A stretch of 64,000 nt of DNA from assembly GCF_030548205.1 (NCBI RefSeq), contig NZ_JAUORV010000004.1, positions 248,001-312,000 of the forward strand, given 5' to 3'. Shown piece by piece: positions 1 to 8,568 of this stretch. The translations under genes and the position numbers were made by a program. The DNA comes from Aliiglaciecola sp. 3_MG-2023. Lineage in GTDB: Bacteria; Pseudomonadota; Gammaproteobacteria; Enterobacterales; Alteromonadaceae. Under the pieces are notes generated by a model that was not told the DNA's origin, searched no databases, and saw nothing but the letters and a program-made list of their open reading frames with translations. Position 1 is the first letter of the stretch; the number at the start of each line of letters is the position of its first letter.

Positions 1-1137
1 AACTTCCAAACATTCACCCATACCATCAGTACCAGTGATAACCATGTTGTAGATTTGTGCACCTGTACCTTCACGAAGATAAACACCTTCTGAATCATCT
101 TCACCATCAAAATCGTTTCCGATAATAGTCATGTTCGCGATAGTTGGATTAGATTGAGGTTCATTGTCAGGAGTAGAACCGTCGTTATCGGCTTCGATAC
201 CGCGGTTTGCATCGCCATTGGCGCTATCTTGTTCAATGTAAACATATTGTAGTTTACCTTGGAAACCGTTATCCCAATCAACGCTATCGTCTTGGTTAGA
301 GGTTAAAACAAGGTGTTTAGCAGTAACATTACCACCAAAGAATTCAACACCGTCATCAGCGTTAGCGTGTACTTGGATATAATCCACCTCGGTAGCAGAA
401 CCAACACCACCAAAAGTAATACCATTTAATTCGTTATCTGGAGAAATTTCGAATCCTGCGTACTTAACGACTAAGTAATTCAAAATACCTGAATTATCGT
501 CTTCATCATCTCCACCAAATACCGCACCTTCTTCAACACCTTCGACTTGAAGTGCACAATCCGCATCTGCTGGACATTTGTTTGAAGGAGCGTTACCAAG
601 TAAAACAAGACCACCCCATTGACCCGCGCCAATCTCATCACCGATTACGTCGTTATAAGAAGTCATAATAATTGGGTCTGTTGAAGTACCCATAGCTTCG
701 ATTTGTGAACCTCGGCTGATCACTAAATAGTCGCTACCCGTGCTACCGAAAATGATAGTCCCTTCTTCGATTTCTAGTACTGTACTATCGGCGTTATCAG
801 ATCCAACAAAAACGGCACCGTCTAATGCCCAAACAGTATCGTTTGTTAGGGTGATTTTTCCGCTACTATCTTCGTCATCATCAGTTAAACGACCTGATAA
901 TGTGCGTACTTCAATGGTTTCACCTAAGGCAGTTGAGATCTCTGTGCTTAAAGTAGAATCTACCTCGCCTGGAGCATCGTCAGTTGGAGTAGGAGTTGGT
1001 GTCGTAGGCGCGTTATTATTCGTAGTAGTCGTACTATTATCAATATCGCCTTCGCTAATATTAATATCACCACCACAACCAGCAAGTACCAAAGCAGCTG
1101 CTATAGCGCTTACTTTAAAGATGTTTTTGATTTCCAT
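1..1137 (-). CDS. beta-helix-type secreted lipoprotein, partial (C-terminus off the left edge)
   Basis: The minus strand is open for 379 codons from ATG at 1137 to the window edge. A GGAGAG ribosome site lies just upstream. The N-terminus is a lipoprotein signal ending in LVLAGC (lipid-modified Cys21), followed by a Thr/Pro/Asp linker at about residues 37-55. The rest is rich in Gly, Asp and Asn, with phrases such as GTIIFGS, ISRGSQIEAMG and GQWGGLVLLGNAP. These resemble a family of secreted right-handed beta-helix proteins, often annotated only as hypothetical, from Bacteroidetes and marine proteobacteria. CPADADC may form a disulfide loop. A strong Pho box lies about 100 bp upstream, so I infer phosphate-starvation control. 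The molecular function is unknown; surface binding or adhesion is possible. The plus-strand open frame at 740-1162 is an antisense shadow of this gene. Confidence 0.8.
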   Translation of the reverse strand, partial: MEIKNIFKVSAIAAALVLAGCGGDINISEGDIDNSTTTTNNNAPTTPTPTPTDDAPGEVDSTLSTEISTALGETIEVRTLSGRLTDDDEDSSGKITLTNDTVWALDGAVFVGSDNADSTVLEIEEGTIIFGSTGSDYLVISRGSQIEAMGTSTDPIIMTSYNDVIGDEIGAGQWGGLVLLGNAPSNKCPADADCALQVEGVEEGAVFGGDDEDDNSGILNYLVVKYAGFEISPDNELNGITFGGVGSATEVDYIQVHANADDGVEFFGGNVTAKHLVLTSNQDDSVDWDNGFQGKLQYVYIEQDSANGDANRGIEADNDGSTPDNEPQSNPTIANMTIIGNDFDGEDDSEGVYLREGTGAQIYNMVITGTDGMGECLEV

Positions 1138-1220
1138 CGAGCTCTCCAAATGCGAGTGTTAAATTGTTTCAAGTTTTTATCTATTAGTGACTTGATAACG
1201 AAAGTTTTAAAATCGCGAGA

Positions 1221-1254
1221 AGGTTACCCAAGCTCAATGACAGTTTTGTTACAT
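1221..1254 (-). promoter_or_regulatory. Pho box and -10 of the left-edge lipoprotein gene
   Basis: Read on the minus strand, ATGTAAC-AAAA-CTGTCAT (1254-1237) is two heptamers separated by 4 bp, close to the PhoB consensus CTGTCAT-N4-CTGTCAT. Exactly 10 bp downstream is a -10-like hexamer TAACCT (1226-1221). The phoB and nuclease promoters in this window have the same geometry. Confidence 0.6.
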
Positions 1255-1261
1255 TACAGAA

Positions 1262-1279
1262 CTGTCACAAAAGTTTCAT
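1262..1279 (+). promoter_or_regulatory. second Pho-box-like element, opposite orientation
   Basis: CTGTCAC-AAAA-GTTTCAT on the plus strand has the correct 7-4-7 spacing. It sits 7 bp from the minus-strand Pho box and points away from the lipoprotein gene. No plus-strand gene follows it, so it may be an auxiliary PhoB site for the same promoter. Confidence 0.4.
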
Positions 1280-1375
1280 AATTCCAGGAGTATGTAAATC
1301 TATGAATTTTGGAGAAAATCTACCCATCTATCTTGTTTAGGGTTGTGGTAATAGGCAGGGGAAACGCCTATAGAC

Positions 1376-2230
1376 TTATTGGTTAGTTGATTTTCTTGGC
1401 TTTTTGCCTTTTGTTACAAAAACATCTTCTCTGAACCATTTCGTAATAACCACCTTTTCTCCTCGGGTAATTGGATGGGCATGATGCAAGGTATCTGTGT
1501 TAATAGAACCATTTGGAAGAAGATTATTCCACACTAAAGCCATTCCTCGAGTGGGCTTAAATTTGCGCCCCAGTTTAATAAATTCGGTTTCACCTCCTTC
1601 ACAATCTTCATTGAGATACACCATAAACGTCCAAGTGCGCTGACCACCATTTTTGCTGTAAATTTTAAAATCGTTGGTGCCTGGCAGAAAATAGTCACAA
1701 TGGGCTTTGAATTCTTGGCCAACAGCATAGTGTTGAGCTTGGATCACTTCTTTTTCACCAAATCCCAACCCTAAGGTATCAATAATTTTTTCATCGATTT
1801 CTTGAGCTAAAGGATCTTTGGTAAAGGGTAGATCACAGGTAGAAGAGGTTCTAAATTTTTGATACGCATCCCCTTCTCTTTCGGGGATCTCCGAAGGCCT
1901 CAATTTGGTCTTAGTTAGCGCAATTAGGGCGTCGCACTCCTGTTCCGACAAGAAGTTATTGATTTGCACCATCTGCACTCGAGGATCATCAATCAGTTTC
2001 CCATTATACTGCGCTAAGTTCTGCAACAATTTAGGTTGAGATACTTTGGCATAAAAACTTTCATCTTTATTACAACCGGTGCCCGCTGGTAAATTGTTAC
2101 CAAGGGCATTTTTGGCCGCTTCGAAAGTGAACCCGTTTTGCAAAAGAATCTTCAATATTTCAATACTATCCGTTCCTTGCAATAAATTTTGCAAAACCCA
2201 AGATTTCCAATTTTGCGGTAAAGATGACAT
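1376..2230 (-). CDS. 2OG-Fe(II) oxygenase, prolyl 4-hydroxylase type
   Basis: 284 residues. The C-terminal two thirds match the P4Hc fold: the iron-binding HxD is H177-C-D179, the distal histidine is about H249 in TLHHAHP, and the 2-oxoglutarate-binding basic residue is K259 in TRGEKV. EGGETEF (about 211-217) is also typical. The first ~85 residues are a helical extension I do not recognise. There is no signal peptide, so it is cytoplasmic. Enzymes of this family hydroxylate a peptide or small-molecule side chain using O2 and 2-oxoglutarate; the substrate cannot be told from sequence. The gene follows the PstS gene by 36 bp on the same strand and probably belongs to the phoB-phoR-pstS transcript, which is an unexpected partner for an oxygenase. 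Confidence 0.85.
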   Translation of the reverse strand: MSSLPQNWKSWVLQNLLQGTDSIEILKILLQNGFTFEAAKNALGNNLPAGTGCNKDESFYAKVSQPKLLQNLAQYNGKLIDDPRVQMVQINNFLSEQECDALIALTKTKLRPSEIPEREGDAYQKFRTSSTCDLPFTKDPLAQEIDEKIIDTLGLGFGEKEVIQAQHYAVGQEFKAHCDYFLPGTNDFKIYSKNGGQRTWTFMVYLNEDCEGGETEFIKLGRKFKPTRGMALVWNNLLPNGSINTDTLHHAHPITRGEKVVITKWFREDVFVTKGKKPRKSTNQ

Positions 2231-2266
2231 CTAGATAACCTATATTGATTGATTTAAAGATAACGC

Positions 2267-3229
2267 TTAGTTCGACGTTAATACCTTTAGTTGTTGCTTT
2301 ATAAGATCGTTAGGCATACTGACATAGCCATCTCGTTGCACAGCCTGCTGACCTTTTTGGGATAATACAAAACGCAAAAACTCTTCTTCGAGCAAAGGTA
2401 AATTTTCATTGGGGGGTTTGTTCACCACCAAATACAAAAAACGCGATAATGGATATTTGCCACTGCTAATGGTTTGCCGGGTCGCAGGAATAAAAGCGCC
2501 TGTATGGTCTGCAATAGCCAATGCTTTAACTGCTGCGGTTTTTTGACCAAAACCGGCATAACCGATTGCACCATTGGAATAGGCGACTGATTGAATAACC
2601 GAAGCCGACCCGGGCAGCTCGTTGACAGTGGCTTTAAAGTCACCATCACATAAGGCTAATTGTTTAAACAAACCATAAGTACCGGAAACAGAGTTACGTC
2701 CAAACACCTGTATTTTCCGGTTGGCGTAACTTCCTGTCACGCCTAACTGCCCCCAATAACGGGTTTCTTGCCGAGAACCACAAAATCGCGTGGCTGCAAA
2801 AATACTATCGATCTGTTTAATCGTTAAATTTGAAATAGGATTATTCACATCTACGAACAAGGCGATGGCATCAATAGCGACTTTAATAGAAAGTGGCTGA
2901 TAACCATGCTGACCGCTGAAATAGCGTAACTCACCGCTGTGCATCTCTCGACTCATGGGGCCAACGTTTGACGTACCTTCAGAAATGGCAGGTGGGGCTG
3001 TAGAAGAACCTGATGCCTGAATTTGAAACTTTACCTGGGGATAAAGTTGCTTAAACTCAACCGCCCAATTCGTCATCAAACTAGCCATGGTATCTGACCC
3101 AACAGACGTTATAGAGCCTGCTACCCCGGGTTTCTTTTGATAAGTTTCAGCTGCTTCAACTGGCAGATATAACCCACTACAAAAGATAAATATACAACCT
3201 AAAACAACCGCTTTGAGCTGTTTAATCAA
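2267..3229 (-). CDS. pstS: PstS-family periplasmic phosphate-binding protein
   Basis: 320 residues with a signal peptide (about 1-27, ending VEAA). GSDTM (44-48), SGSSTAPPAI (73-82) and GRNSVSGTYGLF (177-188) are the ligand-loop motifs of PstS-type phosphate-binding proteins. The start is TTG at 3229, overlapping the TGA of phoR (TTGA). The signal sequence begins right there and no later ATG would keep it, and GGA lies about 10 nt upstream. In the family the protein delivers phosphate to the PstCAB transporter, but no pstC, pstA or pstB lies next to it here. It may feed a transporter encoded elsewhere or act mainly in signalling with PhoR, to which it is translationally coupled. Confidence 0.85.
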   Translation of the reverse strand: MIKQLKAVVLGCIFIFCSGLYLPVEAAETYQKKPGVAGSITSVGSDTMASLMTNWAVEFKQLYPQVKFQIQASGSSTAPPAISEGTSNVGPMSREMHSGELRYFSGQHGYQPLSIKVAIDAIALFVDVNNPISNLTIKQIDSIFAATRFCGSRQETRYWGQLGVTGSYANRKIQVFGRNSVSGTYGLFKQLALCDGDFKATVNELPGSASVIQSVAYSNGAIGYAGFGQKTAAVKALAIADHTGAFIPATRQTISSGKYPLSRFLYLVVNKPPNENLPLLEEEFLRFVLSQKGQQAVQRDGYVSMPNDLIKQQLKVLTSN

Positions 3230-4557
3230 GGTAATTTTTCCATTTTATCTGTTGATGGATTTTGCACAGACAACTCACCGGAAAATGAAAAAGAAAACTC
3301 ACTACCAACCCCTACTTCACTTGTTATTTCTAACTTCGAATTATGATGGGTTAGCACATGTTTCACAATAGACAATCCTAATCCGGAACCACCGGTTTTT
3401 CGAGAACGTGCTTTATCCACACGATAAAACCGTTCAGTTAGCCTGTTGAGATGCTTCTCTGGAATGCCTTCACCATTGTCTTTTACGGAAAAATGCGCAT
3501 GGCCATCGAGCTTCAGCCAATTAACTTCAATTTTCCCAGGGGATGGAGTGTAATGGATAGCATTAAATATTAGGTTTGAAAACGCACTGCGAAGCTCAGT
3601 TTCAATACCATAAACTTTTAGGGAAGGCGCAATATTAAAATGAATTTCGTGGCCTTTATCTTTATTTAACGCTTCAGCTTCGAGTTGAATGGCTGCCAGC
3701 ATTTGCGGCACATTCACAGGTTTTTCAAATACCCGCTCTGAACTTGCTTCAATCCGAGATAAAACCAACAACTCTTCCACCAAATTTTGCATTCTTTCTG
3801 ATTGTGAGCGCATTTCATTAAACGCTTTATTCAAAAATGCAGGCGGGACATTTTCGGTGTTTGGAAGCATTTCTAAGTACCCATTTAAAACCGTTAAAGG
3901 GGTACGCAATTCGTGGGAAACGTTAGCGACAAAATCTTTGCGCATTTGTTCAAGCTGCGTTAAGCGTGTGACATCTCGTGCAATAAGCAACAAGTGTTTT
4001 TCCCCGTAAGGCATAATACGGTATTCAAATATTTTTTGAACATTAGAAGGCGATGGCACTTCCACTGGATAATCGTATTTACCGCTATGGAAATATTCAA
4101 TAAATTTAGGGTGTCGGATTAAATTATCAACTCGACGTCCTGAGTCCTGGGGCCAACGTAATCCCAACTCAATACGCGCAAGCCGATTACACCAAACTAT
4201 ACATGCGTTTGAATCTACCACTACAGTGGCATCGGGTAAGGCTTCCGAACCTTCACGAAATCGTTTTACCATGCGGGTAAGTTCTTTACGCTTACGTCTA
4301 TTCCGACGTTGTATGTAATAAACTCCCTCATAAACATGTTCCCAAAAGCCTGGCACTTTTGGCGGGGTCATTTTTTTACTATGCCAAATCCACCGATTAA
4401 ATCGGTACATGTGCCATGAGTAAAACCCTAATAACCAAGTGGAACCAAATGCAACAGCGATAGCCAATGCATCAAAGTACACTCCGATTAAAATCACGAT
4501 TACGTAAAACCCACCGATTCTAAGTAAATTTTTCAACCATGAAAATGGATAGTACAT
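3226..4557 (-). CDS. phoR: phosphate-regulon sensor histidine kinase PhoR
   Basis: 443 residues. Two membrane segments lie close to the N-terminus (about 12-48) with almost no periplasmic loop, as in PhoR. A PAS domain follows (about 105-200), then HisKA with the phospho-acceptor H215 in VSHELRTPL, then HATPase with N332, DNGEGIP (360-366) and GGSGLGLS (389-396). PhoR phosphorylates PhoB when phosphate is scarce and receives its signal through the Pst system. It lies downstream of phoB with a 54-bp gap and overlaps pstS by 4 bp, so the order phoB-phoR-pstS is a likely operon. Confidence 0.95.
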   Translation of the reverse strand: MYYPFSWLKNLLRIGGFYVIVILIGVYFDALAIAVAFGSTWLLGFYSWHMYRFNRWIWHSKKMTPPKVPGFWEHVYEGVYYIQRRNRRKRKELTRMVKRFREGSEALPDATVVVDSNACIVWCNRLARIELGLRWPQDSGRRVDNLIRHPKFIEYFHSGKYDYPVEVPSPSNVQKIFEYRIMPYGEKHLLLIARDVTRLTQLEQMRKDFVANVSHELRTPLTVLNGYLEMLPNTENVPPAFLNKAFNEMRSQSERMQNLVEELLVLSRIEASSERVFEKPVNVPQMLAAIQLEAEALNKDKGHEIHFNIAPSLKVYGIETELRSAFSNLIFNAIHYTPSPGKIEVNWLKLDGHAHFSVKDNGEGIPEKHLNRLTERFYRVDKARSRKTGGSGLGLSIVKHVLTHHNSKLEITSEVGVGSEFSFSFSGELSVQNPSTDKMEKLP

Positions 4558-4611
4558 GTATCAATGGATCCTTTGTTGAACGTTTTATTCAACCGATTCG
4601 CTGTATAACGA

Positions 4612-5301
4612 TTATACTTTTGCAGAAAAGCGATAACCAGCACCGCGAACGGTTTGAATCATGTCATCATGGGAAAATTTAGAAATTGCTTTACGCAATC
4701 TGCGTATGTGAACATCAACCGTTCGATCTTCCACATAAACATTAGTTCCCCAAACATTATCTAACAACTGTTCTCGGCTATAGACTCTCTCAACGTGTGT
4801 CATGAAAAAATGTAGCAGCTTAAATTCAGTAGGCCCCATATCCAAAGGTTCCTCTTCTGCCGTTACCCGATGAGAAACAGGATCCAAAACCAGACCGTTT
4901 ATTGCGATAGGCTCTTCTGCGGAAGTTGGTGTTACCCTGCGCATCACAGCTTTGATTCGCGCAACCAGTTCTTTGGGTGAAAAGGGTTTGGTGATGTAAT
5001 CATCAGCGCCAGAATCTAAACCGCGCACTTTATCTTCTTCTTCACCACGAGCGGTCAACATAATAATAGGAATATCGCGAGTAAACTCGTGTTGTTTTAG
5101 TTTTTTCGCCAACTGCACCCCGCTGCCACCTGGCAACATCCAATCAAGTAAAATTAAATCAGGATAAGGTTCTTTGACTAAATCCAATGCAACTTGATAG
5201 TCTTCCGCTTGTTGGGTTTCAAAACCGGACTGTTCTAACACAAAATCAAGCATTTCTCTGATAGGTGCTTCGTCCTCTACCAGCAAAATTTTTCTGGCCA
5301 T
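4612..5301 (-). CDS. phoB: phosphate-regulon response regulator PhoB
   Basis: 229 residues from ATG at 5301. The receiver domain has the acid pair E9/D10, phospho-acceptor D53 (LLDWMLPG) and K105. It is followed by an OmpR-type winged helix ending in [10 protein letters not shown] chose 5301 rather than the in-frame ATG at 5319 for three reasons: AGGA lies 8 nt upstream, [11 protein letters not shown] is the usual PhoB start, and the predicted transcription start (about 5325) would leave almost no leader for the upstream ATG. PhoB activates phosphate-starvation genes by binding Pho boxes, three of which are seen in this window, one being in its own promoter. Confidence 0.96.
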   Translation of the reverse strand: MARKILLVEDEAPIREMLDFVLEQSGFETQQAEDYQVALDLVKEPYPDLILLDWMLPGGSGVQLAKKLKQHEFTRDIPIIMLTARGEEEDKVRGLDSGADDYITKPFSPKELVARIKAVMRRVTPTSAEEPIAINGLVLDPVSHRVTAEEEPLDMGPTEFKLLHFFMTHVERVYSREQLLDNVWGTNVYVEDRTVDVHIRRLRKAISKFSHDDMIQTVRGAGYRFSAKV

Positions 5302-5331
5302 TACTTTTTTCCTGCTCATGATAAAGGCGCC

Positions 5332-5365
5332 ATTATTAGTTTAGGTTGTGACACTTTTATTAAAC
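5332..5365 (-). promoter_or_regulatory. phoB promoter: Pho box plus -10
   Basis: On the minus strand GTTTAAT-AAAA-GTGTCAC (5365-5348) is followed after exactly 10 bp by AATAAT (5337-5332), a 5/6 match to the sigma70 -10. A Pho box replacing the -35 is the standard PhoB-activated layout and implies autoregulation. The first heptamer is a weak match on its own; the spacing supports the call. Confidence 0.55.
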
Positions 5366-5394
5366 TTATCATATAAATGTCAAATTTCGGTCAT
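5366..5394 (+). promoter_or_regulatory. triple CTGTCAT-like repeats facing away from phoB
   Basis: TTATCAT, ATGTCAA and CGGTCAT occur at exact 11-bp intervals (5366, 5377, 5388) with A/T spacers ATAA and ATTT. They abut the phoB Pho box in opposite orientation. They could extend PhoB binding or serve the divergent kinase gene at 5621, although that start is more than 200 bp away. The stretch 5395-5587 shows nothing else. Confidence 0.35.
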
Positions 5395-5587
5395 GTTAGG
5401 GAAAAGAAAGCTCTGAAAACCACGGTTTAGGGTTAATTATATTTGAATTTTATCTTTCTGTTACAGGTAAACATTTGACCCAGTTAAGAAAGTGTTATTT
5501 TTTATGGGAAATCCACATTAACGAAAAACTATTATTCACAGCTTCTTGTTAATTAGACGTTTTACGCATATTCTTTACCTTCTTAAT

Positions 5588-5596
5588 TGGTATAAT
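5588..5596 (+). promoter_or_regulatory. extended -10 promoter of the histidine kinase gene
   Basis: TGGTATAAT is a perfect extended -10 (TGn plus TATAAT) 24 bp before the ATG at 5621, with AAAGG in between. No good -35 is seen, which extended -10 promoters can do without. Confidence 0.5.
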
Positions 5597-5620
5597 TACT
5601 AGATTCTTAAAGGTTCGTGA

Positions 5621-7348
5621 ATGGCTAGAGTCAAAACGGGTTTGTCTAAAAAGTTGTTGACACGCGTGCTGTCCGTTTACTTCGTACTGACGCTAGTCGT
5701 CACTGTGGGGCAAATTCTTACAGAATATTTAAATGCCAAGAATCATATTCAAAGCGAACTGCAAACACTCAAAAATACCTTTAGCGTAAGTTTAACGCGG
5801 GCAATTTGGGAGCTCAATTATATCCAAGCTGACGACTTAGCTAACGGCTTGATGGCCCTTCCCATTGTAGAAGGGGTGCAAATTCGAGATGAAAATGGCG
5901 CATTTATTGCCAACACAGGGCGTACTTCTAAGTTGCCCGCAGAAATGATCACTTCAGGCATCATGCTCGACCATCCAGGAGGCACCTTCGGTTATTCTTT
6001 CCCGCTTATTTTCGAGTTCTCTGGACGAAGATCACACGTCGGTGATGTTACCTTGTACTCAAGCGCTAGTATTATATTTGGTCGCATCGAAGTTGGCGTA
6101 TTTTTCTTAATTGGAAATGCCATCATTAAAACTGCGTTTTTAGTTTTTCTATTTTTAAATGCCTTCCGTCAAATGCTTACGGATCCCCTGGAAGAATTAA
6201 CCCAGCAAATTAGTGAATTCGATGTTAATCGCCCAGAATCATCTAAATTGCACCTTCATATCGAAGATGACAATGAATTGAAACTGTTGCAGGTATCATA
6301 TAACGAATTAATTGATGACTTAATTGACTACAAACAAAAGCTTAGAGCCACTCGAAACGACCTCACAGAAGCTAACCGTAGACTCGATGATCAAAACATT
6401 ATGCTGGAACAAGAAGTAGCTAAGAAAACCGCTTCCTTAAGTAAAATAATGTTGGATCTAGAACAGCAGAAAGATGAATTAATTGTTAATCAACGAGAGT
6501 TACGACAAGAAAACGAAAACCGTCAATATATTGAAGATGAATTGCGAAAACGTAATACAGAATTGGCAGATTCAATGGAAACGGTGAAAATCGCCAAAGA
6601 CCAGTTAATCGAATCTGAGCGCATGGCGTCACTCGGTGGCTTGGTCGCTGGCATTGCTCATGATGTCAATACCCCCATCGGCGTAGGGGTTACCGCTGCC
6701 AGCTTTTTACAAGAGCGGATCAAGAATCTACAAACAGCATATGAAGAAAAAACCTTAACCGGTAAAACAATGAGCACATTTTTATCAGAAGCAAACCAAA
6801 CTACTGAATTATTAATGGGTAACTTGAATCGCGCTTCTGACCTGATCTCTAGTTTCAAGCAAGTCGCCGTTGATCAAACCAGTGAAGCCATTCGTGATGT
6901 TGATCTTAAACTTTATATTCATGAAGTCATTCAATCATTGGCACCAAATTTCAAAAAGACATCCCACTCAATTAGCGTTAATTGCCCCGAGAAGTTAGTC
7001 GTAAAATGCGCTCCAGGAGCCATTGCTCAAATTTTTACCAATATGATTATGAATTCCTTAATCCATGGCTTAGATGAAAAAGAAAACGGTAAAATAACCA
7101 TTGACGTTTGCCAACAAAATGACGAAGTGGTGATTAAATATGCCGACGACGGTAAAGGCTTATCTGAAGAAAACTTAGATCGCCATTTTGATGCATTTTA
7201 CACAACTAAGCGTGGGAAAGGTGGAAGTGGTTTAGGCACTCACATAATGTATAACTTAGTGACGCAAGCGTTAGATGGCAGAATTACCGCTCAAAGTGCC
7301 GAAGGTGAAGGCTTGAGCTATGAAATTAGATTTCCTTTGCAATCTTAA
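5621..7348 (+). CDS. membrane sensor histidine kinase of the HDxNTP type
   Basis: 575 residues. Membrane segment 1 (about 14-33) and segment 2 (about 150-180) flank a periplasmic sensing domain. A HAMP-like stretch and a long coiled coil (about 225-335) lead to the kinase core. The phospho-acceptor H347 lies in GIAHDVNTPIGVG, a variant of the usual HELRTP box. The ATPase has N-box NMIMNSLIHG, DDGKGLS and GGSGLGTHI. This H-box class is common in large marine-bacterial kinases that often lack a partner gene. No response regulator is adjacent in the same direction; phoB is divergent and has its own kinase. The signal sensed is unknown. Confidence 0.85.
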   Translation: MARVKTGLSKKLLTRVLSVYFVLTLVVTVGQILTEYLNAKNHIQSELQTLKNTFSVSLTRAIWELNYIQADDLANGLMALPIVEGVQIRDENGAFIANTGRTSKLPAEMITSGIMLDHPGGTFGYSFPLIFEFSGRRSHVGDVTLYSSASIIFGRIEVGVFFLIGNAIIKTAFLVFLFLNAFRQMLTDPLEELTQQISEFDVNRPESSKLHLHIEDDNELKLLQVSYNELIDDLIDYKQKLRATRNDLTEANRRLDDQNIMLEQEVAKKTASLSKIMLDLEQQKDELIVNQRELRQENENRQYIEDELRKRNTELADSMETVKIAKDQLIESERMASLGGLVAGIAHDVNTPIGVGVTAASFLQERIKNLQTAYEEKTLTGKTMSTFLSEANQTTELLMGNLNRASDLISSFKQVAVDQTSEAIRDVDLKLYIHEVIQSLAPNFKKTSHSISVNCPEKLVVKCAPGAIAQIFTNMIMNSLIHGLDEKENGKITIDVCQQNDEVVIKYADDGKGLSEENLDRHFDAFYTTKRGKGGSGLGTHIMYNLVTQALDGRITAQSAEGEGLSYEIRFPLQS

Positions 7349-7572
7349 TATGTTTCGTACACTTCACAGCTACCGCTGGTGAAGGTTTCAAAAGAAACCT
7401 CTAATCACGCTAGTTAGTAGCCAAATATACTCACAGATAATCGATTATTGTGCAAGACGCATTGCCCATAAACATGTTAGTCTTCGCGCCTTTCCTTGTA
7501 TTTTTCTAAAACTAAATAATCCATGTGGTTTTAGAGTTAAATACCAAATAAAAACTGACTAAAGTAGAGAAT

Positions 7573-8472
7573 ATGTGGTTTAAAAATCTAAAACTCTTTG
7601 CCATCACGCAAACACTAGACTGGCAAGAAGATGACGTTGAGCAAAAGCTAGCAGAATTTAAATTTCGCCCTTGCAATAGCCAAGAGTTATCCACTATGGG
7701 TTTCTCATCTCCTTTTGAATCTGGCAGTACTTTACTGCACAGTGCCCAAGGCCGAATTTGGATTACCCTTAAAAAACAAGAGCGTATCCTACCCGCTGTA
7801 GTCGTGAATGCGGAACTTGCGGAAAAAGTGGCTCAAATTGAAACGGAAACCGGTTCAGCGGTTGGTAAAAAAGCCAAGCAAGACTTAAAAGAAGAAATTA
7901 TTCGTCGATTATTACCCCAAGCCTTTACCAAAAATAGTTTTACCCATGGCTTCATTTCCATTAAAGATAATTTGGTTGTGGTAGATGCATCCGCTGATGG
8001 TAAAGCCGAAGTGTTTCTAGCGATGATCCGTAAGGCCATGACATCACTGCCGGTAGTGCCCTTGTCTCGTACAAGCATCCAAGGCGAGTTAACAAACTGG
8101 ATAAAAGATTCTGCAGCACCAAGTGATGTGGTGTTGTTGGAAGAAGCTGAACTTCGAGGTCAAGGGGAAGAAGACAGCATTGTTCGGGTTAAAAACCAGC
8201 CGCTTTTAGAAGATGAAATTCTCAATCACATTGAAGCGGGTAAATTTGTCCATAAACTAGCCATAGAGTGGGATGAAAGTCTCACAGCAATGTTAGAAGA
8301 AGATTTATCGGTTAAACGTCTTAAATTTACCGATGTGGTTAAAGAGCAAAACGATGATATCCCTAAAGAAGATAAGCTAGCACGTGTCGATGCTGACTTT
8401 ACGTTGATGTCTGGCGAAATCGTGCGCTTTTCCCAATGGTTAATAAAAACCTTCGATTTAGATCAAGATTAA
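7573..8472 (+). CDS. rdgC: recombination-associated protein RdgC
   Basis: 299 residues, the usual length of RdgC (about 300). The family opening is clear: MWFKNLKLFAIT, then CNSQELSTMGFSSPF, and later ILPAVVVNAEL and GFISIKDNLVVVDAS. RdgC forms a ring-shaped dimer on DNA and restrains RecA-dependent recombination; it acts in the nucleoid. It is a single-gene unit between a histidine kinase gene and a strong terminator. The 224 bp upstream are AT-rich without an obvious regulatory motif. Confidence 0.95.
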   Translation: MWFKNLKLFAITQTLDWQEDDVEQKLAEFKFRPCNSQELSTMGFSSPFESGSTLLHSAQGRIWITLKKQERILPAVVVNAELAEKVAQIETETGSAVGKKAKQDLKEEIIRRLLPQAFTKNSFTHGFISIKDNLVVVDASADGKAEVFLAMIRKAMTSLPVVPLSRTSIQGELTNWIKDSAAPSDVVLLEEAELRGQGEEDSIVRVKNQPLLEDEILNHIEAGKFVHKLAIEWDESLTAMLEEDLSVKRLKFTDVVKEQNDDIPKEDKLARVDADFTLMSGEIVRFSQWLIKTFDLDQD

Positions 8473-8504
8473 TCCGCGATTGAATTTTTTAGCCCTCAAA
8501 TAAA

Positions 8505-8544
8505 AATGCTGTATTAGGGATATTCTCTAATACAGCATTGTTTT
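8505..8544. terminator. bidirectional terminator between rdgC and the HDOD gene
   Basis: A perfect 13-bp stem (8505-8517 with 8527-8539) and a 9-nt loop are followed by GTTTT on the plus strand. An A-run before the stem serves the minus strand. It lies between the convergent rdgC and HDOD genes. Confidence 0.85.
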
Positions 8545-8568
8545 AATAGTGACTAAAATGTTGGGTTA

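Noticed and set aside
740-1162. Open frame on the plus strand with Val/Ser-rich protein
   Set aside because: It is antisense to the lipoprotein gene, which has a lipobox, a ribosome site and a Pho box. Its repeats are the shadow of the Thr/Asp linker.
5302-5319. Upstream ATG of phoB at 5319
   Set aside because: It has no ribosome site, lies only about 6 nt from the inferred transcription start and adds residues not typical for PhoB.
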